Source of the DNA: SLRI01 sp964393275
GTDB lineage: Bacteria > Pseudomonadota > Alphaproteobacteria > Geminicoccales > Geminicoccaceae
DNA: 64,000 bases
Direction: 5' to 3'
Assembly (NCBI GenBank): GCA_964393275.1
Contig: CAYMTA010000001.1
Coordinates: 62,001 to 126,000 of the forward strand
Positions 60,272-64,000 of the stretch are shown here, piece by piece (positions within the stretch are counted from its first letter, which is position 1; each line of letters starts with the position of its first letter). Under the pieces are notes generated by a model, which worked only from the letters and a program-made list of their open reading frames with translations, made no database searches and was not told the origin of the DNA. The position numbers were made by a program, and so were the translations under genes.

Positions 60272-61284
60272 GCCACCAGCTCCGTCGCCAGCACGCGCTC
60301 GGCCTCGTGGCAGGCGGTGACGTGGCCCTCGCCGACCGGCCGGAGCGCTGGCGTGTCGCTGCGGCAGCGCTCGACCACGAAGGGGCAGCGCGGGGCGAAG
60401 GCGCAGCCAATGATCGGCTCGCGCAGCGACGGCACGATGCCCGGGATCTCGGTCAGCCGGCGCTGGCGGCCGCGGCCGGCGAAGCTCGGGATCGAGGTCA
60501 TGAGGCCGCGTGTGTAGGGATGGGCCGGCCGGTCGAAGAGTTCGATGACCTCGGCCTCCTCGATCTTGCGGCCGGCATACATGACGATCACCCGCTGGCA
60601 GGTCTCGGCCACCACGCCGAGATCGTGGGTGATCAGGATCACCGCGGCCCCGGTGCGCGACTTGAGCTCGATCATCAGGTTCAGGATCTGCGCCTGGATG
60701 GTGACGTCGAGGGCCGTCGTCGGCTCGTCGGCGATCAGCAGCTTGGGATTGCAGGCGAGGGCGATGGCGATCATCACCCGCTGGCGCATGCCGCCCGAGA
60801 ACTGGTGCGGGTAGTCGCCGAGCCGCCGCTCGGCATCGGGAATGCGCACCAGCTTCAGCATCTCGACGGCGCGCTTTTTGGCCTCGTCCCGGCTCGCACC
60901 CTCGTGGATGCGCACCGCCTCGGCGATCTGGTCGCCGATGGTCAGGACCGGGTTGAGGCTGGTCATCGGCTCCTGGAAGATCATCGCCACCCGGTTGCCG
61001 CGAATGGCGCGCATCCGGGCCTCGTCGAGCTCGAGAAGATCGGTGCCCTCGAGCTCGACCCTGCCGCCGACCGTGCGGGCCAGCCGGTCGGGCAATAGCC
61101 GCATGATCGAAAGGGCGGTCACACTCTTGCCGCAGCCCGATTCGCCGACGATGCCGACCGTCTCGCCGGGCATGACGTCGAACGACAGGCCGTCCACCGC
61201 CCGGGTGATCCCGTCGGCGGTGAAGAAATGCGTCTCGAGGCCCTGGACGCTGAGGAGAGGCCGGGTCACGGGCGGTCGTCTCAC
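60268..61284 (-). CDS. Dipeptide-type ABC transporter ATP-binding protein (DppD), second system
   Basis: This 338-residue ATPase has Walker A (GESGCGKSVTALSIM), IFQEPMTSLNPVLTIG, the signature FSGGMRQRVMIA and Walker B (LIADEPTTALDVT). The C-terminal extension contains GCAFAPRCPFVVERC. It overlaps its neighbours by 4 bp on both sides, the arrangement of a tightly coupled operon. It is similar to, but clearly different from, the DppD at 39585. Confidence 0.94.
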   Translation of the reverse strand: MRRPPVTRPLLSVQGLETHFFTADGITRAVDGLSFDVMPGETVGIVGESGCGKSVTALSIMRLLPDRLARTVGGRVELEGTDLLELDEARMRAIRGNRVAMIFQEPMTSLNPVLTIGDQIAEAVRIHEGASRDEAKKRAVEMLKLVRIPDAERRLGDYPHQFSGGMRQRVMIAIALACNPKLLIADEPTTALDVTIQAQILNLMIELKSRTGAAVILITHDLGVVAETCQRVIVMYAGRKIEEAEVIELFDRPAHPYTRGLMTSIPSFAGRGRQRRLTEIPGIVPSLREPIIGCAFAPRCPFVVERCRSDTPALRPVGEGHVTACHEAERVLATELVA

Positions 61285-62156
61285 ATCCGCCGGGCGAGGC
61301 GCGGGTCGAGCCGGTCGCGCAGCCCGTCGCCGAGCAGGTTGACGGCGAGCACGACGATGGCGAGGGCGATGCCCGGGCAGAAGATGGTCCAGGGAGCGAC
61401 GCTGAGATAGAGCCGGCTCTGGGCGATCATGTTGCCCCAGGTCGGCACGTCCGGCGGCGTGCCGGCACCGAGGAAGGAGAGCGCCGCCTCCACCAGGATC
61501 GCCGAGGCGCAGATATAGGTCGACTGCACGATCAAGGGGGCGATCGTGTTCGGCAGGATGTGGCGGCGGATGATCCGAAGCGTGCGGGTGCCGCTCGCTA
61601 CCGCCGCCTCGACATAGGGCGCCTCGCGCACGCTGAGCACGACGGCCCGCACCAGGCGAACGACGCGCGGCACTTCGGGGATGGTGATGGCGACGATGAC
61701 GATGAGGACGCTGGCCTTGGTCAGCGCCACCAGCGCGATCGCCAGCAGGATCGCCGGGATCGCCATGAGCCCGTCCATCAGCCGCATGACGACCGCGTCG
61801 ATCCTGCGGAAATAGCCGCTGACGAGGCCAATCGCGAGGCCGACGACGATCGAGAAGATGGCGACCGAGAGGCCGACGAGGAGCGAGATCCGCGCCCCGT
61901 AGACGGTGCGGGCGAAGACGTCGCGGCCGAGATGATCGGTGCCGAACCAGAACGCGGCCGAGGGCGGCCTCAACCGCTCCGCCGGGGTCATGGCCACCGG
62001 ATCGCCGGCGAAGAGTGGCGCCGCCAGCGCCAGGAGCAGAAGGACGATCAGGATCACCCCGCCGAGCGCCATGGTGGGGTTGCGCCGAAGGAAGCGGGCG
62101 AACGACGGCCGCGTGCGGGGCGGCGGGGTGGTGATCGCGGCCGGGACGGTGCTCAA
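61281..62156 (-). CDS. Dipeptide-type ABC transporter permease (DppC), second system
   Basis: This 291-residue permease has the DppC pattern: an N-terminal helix, then FGTDHLGRDVFARTVYGARIS, the coupling loop YVEAAVASGTRTLRIIRRHIL, and the end NLLGDGLRDRLDPRLARRM. The likely start is TTG 62156, overlapping the dppB stop codon (TTGA) with GAGG 8 nt upstream. Longer open frames through dppB are rejected. Confidence 0.92.
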   Translation of the reverse strand: MSTVPAAITTPPPRTRPSFARFLRRNPTMALGGVILIVLLLLALAAPLFAGDPVAMTPAERLRPPSAAFWFGTDHLGRDVFARTVYGARISLLVGLSVAIFSIVVGLAIGLVSGYFRRIDAVVMRLMDGLMAIPAILLAIALVALTKASVLIVIVAITIPEVPRVVRLVRAVVLSVREAPYVEAAVASGTRTLRIIRRHILPNTIAPLIVQSTYICASAILVEAALSFLGAGTPPDVPTWGNMIAQSRLYLSVAPWTIFCPGIALAIVVLAVNLLGDGLRDRLDPRLARRM

Positions 62157-63094
62157 TAGCGGATCCTCGGGTCGAGGAAGCTGTAGGAGAGATCGACCAG
62201 CAGGTTGACCAGCACGTAGACGCCCGAGAAGAGCAGGATGACGCCCTGGATGATCGGGTAGTCGCGCTTGGCGATGGCGTCGACCACCAGCCGGCCGACG
62301 CCCGGGATGTTGAAGACGGTCTCGGTGATGACCACGCCGCCGATCAGGAGCGCCACGCCGATGCCGATCACCGTGACAATGGGCACGCCGGCATTCTTCA
62401 AGGCGTGCTTGAGCAGCATCGACCGCGTGGCCACTCCCTTGGCCCGGGCCGTTCGGATGTAGTCCTCCGACAGCACCTCGAGCATGGAGGTCCGGGTGAT
62501 CCGGGCGATCAGGGCCACATAGGCGAGCCCGAGGGCGATGGTCGGCAGGACCAGCCGCTCCAGCCAGGGGCCGATGCCGTCGGCGATGGGCGCGTAGCCC
62601 TGCACCGGCAGCCAGCGCAGATTGATCGAGAAGAGATAGATCAGGAGGTAGCCGACGACGAAGACCGGGACCGAGAAGCCGAGCACGGAGAAGCCCATGA
62701 GGGCCCGGTCGATCAGCGTGCCGGCCCGCCACGCCGCGAGCACGCCGAACGAGACGGCGATCACCACGGCGAAGACGATGGTGGTGAGCGAGAGCGAGAC
62801 GGTGGGCTCGAGCCGCTCCATGATCAGCTTGGCCACCGGCTCGTTGGAGAAGATCGAGATGCCGAGATCGCCCTGCAGCACACCGCCGGACCAGCGGATG
62901 AACTGCACCGGCAGGGGATCGTCGAGCCCGAGCTTTTCCCGGATCTGGGCGATCTGCTCGGAGGTCGCGTTGTCGCCGGCGACGATCGCCGCCGGATCGC
63001 CCGGCGAGAGGTGCAGGAGCAGGAAGACGAAGACGCCAACGATGCCCATGACGAGCACCGTCGAGCCCAGGCGGCGGATGATGTAGCCGAGCAT
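62153..63094 (-). CDS. Dipeptide-type ABC transporter permease (DppB), second system
   Basis: This 313-residue permease has six helices. It begins LGYIIRRLGSTVLVMGIVGV, has LGLDDPLPVQFIRW in the first periplasmic loop, the coupling loop YIRTARAKGVATRSMLLKHAL, and ends in LVDLSYSFLDPRIRY, all typical of DppB. It lies 68 bp after the binding-protein gene and is coupled to dppC by a 4-bp overlap. Confidence 0.94.
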   Translation of the reverse strand: MLGYIIRRLGSTVLVMGIVGVFVFLLLHLSPGDPAAIVAGDNATSEQIAQIREKLGLDDPLPVQFIRWSGGVLQGDLGISIFSNEPVAKLIMERLEPTVSLSLTTIVFAVVIAVSFGVLAAWRAGTLIDRALMGFSVLGFSVPVFVVGYLLIYLFSINLRWLPVQGYAPIADGIGPWLERLVLPTIALGLAYVALIARITRTSMLEVLSEDYIRTARAKGVATRSMLLKHALKNAGVPIVTVIGIGVALLIGGVVITETVFNIPGVGRLVVDAIAKRDYPIIQGVILLFSGVYVLVNLLVDLSYSFLDPRIRY

Positions 63095-63162
63095 CGTTCA
63101 GCCGGGGCGGCGCCGCGCGCGGCACCACCCCTTCGCGCTGGAACGATGGAAGGCGGGCAGGA

Positions 63163-64000
63163 TCAGACCCGCTCGATGTTCCAGAATGGAATGATCTCCG
63201 GGATCTTCAGGAATCCCTGGAGGTTCGAGCGGTAGGCGACCGGCGACACCCACTGGCCGAGCCAGACATGCGGCACGAAGTTCCAGGCGTTCTCCTGGAA
63301 CTGGCGGGCGATCTCCTTCTGCGCCTCGAGCCCGTCGGCGGCCGCCCATTCGTCGCGCAGCCGCTCGTTGGTCGCGTCCTCGGGCCAGCCGAACCAGCCC
63401 TTGGTGCCGTTGGCGGCATGGCCGGCCAGGGCGATCGGGTTGCCGGCGGAGGCGGCGCCCGCCCAGGTGATGAAGATGTTCCAGCCGCCCTGGTCCGGCG
63501 GATCCTGCACGGCACGGCGGGTCACGACGCCGCCCCAGTCCGAGGTGGCGAGCTCGGCATTGACGCCGATGTCGCGCAGCCGCTGGGCCACGAGCTGCGC
63601 CGAGTTGTTCATGAAGTCGACATTGGTGGCGTGCAGCACGATGACCGGCCGGCCGTCATAGCCGGCCTCCTCGAAGAGCTGCTTCGCCCTGGCGGGGTCG
63701 GGGGCGGCCTTGAACCAGTCGGTGTTGGCGTCGTTCTCCATCGGCGTGCCGCAGGCGAAATCGGAGGCGCACTTTCTGTAGTAGCGCGGGTCGCCGAAGG
63801 TCGCCTTCATGAACTCTTCCTGGTCGATCAGGTAGAGCATCGCCTGGCGCGCCTTGACGTTGTCGAAGGGCGGATAGAGGAAGTTGAGCCGCATCCAGCC
63901 GAAATTGCCGGTCTCGTTCAGGACGTCGACGGTGATGTCGGGATCGGCCTCGAGCACGCCCAAAAGGTCGATCGGCGGCAGCTCCATGAAGTCGATCTCG
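63163..64000 (-). CDS. ABC transporter substrate-binding protein, dipeptide family (partial, 5' end outside window)
   Basis: About 279 C-terminal residues of an SBP family 5 (DppA-type) protein are visible. The reading frame is still open at base 64000, so the signal peptide and first lobe are missing. Recognisable parts are FLYPPFDNVKARQAMLYLID and PDPARAKQLFEEAGYDGRP, the usual hinge and second-lobe segments. The tail FWNIERV ends at the TGA. It is the first gene of the dppBCDF-type operon that follows. The ligand is not predictable. Confidence 0.92.
   Translation of the reverse strand, partial: EIDFMELPPIDLLGVLEADPDITVDVLNETGNFGWMRLNFLYPPFDNVKARQAMLYLIDQEEFMKATFGDPRYYRKCASDFACGTPMENDANTDWFKAAPDPARAKQLFEEAGYDGRPVIVLHATNVDFMNNSAQLVAQRLRDIGVNAELATSDWGGVVTRRAVQDPPDQGGWNIFITWAGAASAGNPIALAGHAANGTKGWFGWPEDATNERLRDEWAAADGLEAQKEIARQFQENAWNFVPHVWLGQWVSPVAYRSNLQGFLKIPEIIPFWNIERV

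Overview
The window is very GC-rich, gene-dense DNA from a free-living alphaproteobacterium. Several things point there: the lolC-lolD block between proS and dnaE, a short prolyl-tRNA synthetase without the editing insertion, a GapR-type nucleoid protein, and the ethylmalonyl-CoA pathway genes ccr, mcd and ecm. A Rhodospirillales or Geminicoccales relative is likely, but the sequence alone does not settle the family. I saw no rRNA, tRNA, CRISPR array, insertion sequence or prophage. No gene-free stretch is longer than 300 bp.

Layout. 1-8.9 kb, minus strand: dnaE (cut by the window edge), lolD, lolC, proS, a three-PAS GGDEF/EAL protein and gapR. 9.2-14.7 kb: ethylmalonyl-CoA pathway genes, with mcd and ccr on the minus strand and ecm divergent on the plus strand. 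The Ccr enzyme carries an N-terminal helix-turn-helix domain and linker that ordinary Ccr lacks. 14.8-21.6 kb, minus strand: radC, a methyltransferase, argG, grpE, hrcA, an RRM RNA-binding protein and an MFS transporter. 21.7-26 kb: a hydantoinase/oxoprolinase homologue, mgtE and uppP. 26-30 kb, minus strand: a putrescine-type catabolic set (class III aminotransferase, gamma-glutamylputrescine synthetase-like protein, gamma-glutamyl-GABA hydrolase) behind a small heat-shock gene whose leader looks like a ROSE RNA thermometer. 30.2-32.3 kb: a fatty acid hydroxylase-family protein and a MATE exporter.

32.5-46.6 kb, plus strand: two FAD amine/amino-acid oxidoreductases, an SDR, a complete dipeptide-type ABC importer, a TRAP importer, an amidase and a tiny membrane protein. 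46.6-56.6 kb: a GntR regulator and a DapA-fold protein face a long plus-strand operon across a palindromic operator. That operon encodes a TauABC/SsuABC-like importer, an FAH-family hydrolase, a beta-hydroxyacid dehydrogenase, an aldehyde dehydrogenase, an amidohydrolase and a RidA protein. It looks like uptake and breakdown of one unidentified nitrogenous compound. 59.3-64 kb, minus strand: a second dipeptide-type ABC importer, whose binding protein runs off the window end.

The most unusual locus is 56.66-59.22 kb, minus strand. A STAND/NLR-like P-loop ATPase with three almost identical 138-bp TPR repeats overlaps by 4 bp a 129-residue helical protein. The N-terminus of the ATPase and the C-terminus of the small protein share a Q-G-x-x-N-x-G-x-Q-[IV]-x-G-x-x-N-x-V pattern. 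This is the arrangement expected of a bacterial amyloid-signalling immune or cell-death pair (NLR-like receptor plus Bell-like effector). The second most unusual item is the HTH-Ccr fusion and the repeated TGTTGATTGG sites in the ccr/ecm divergent promoter.
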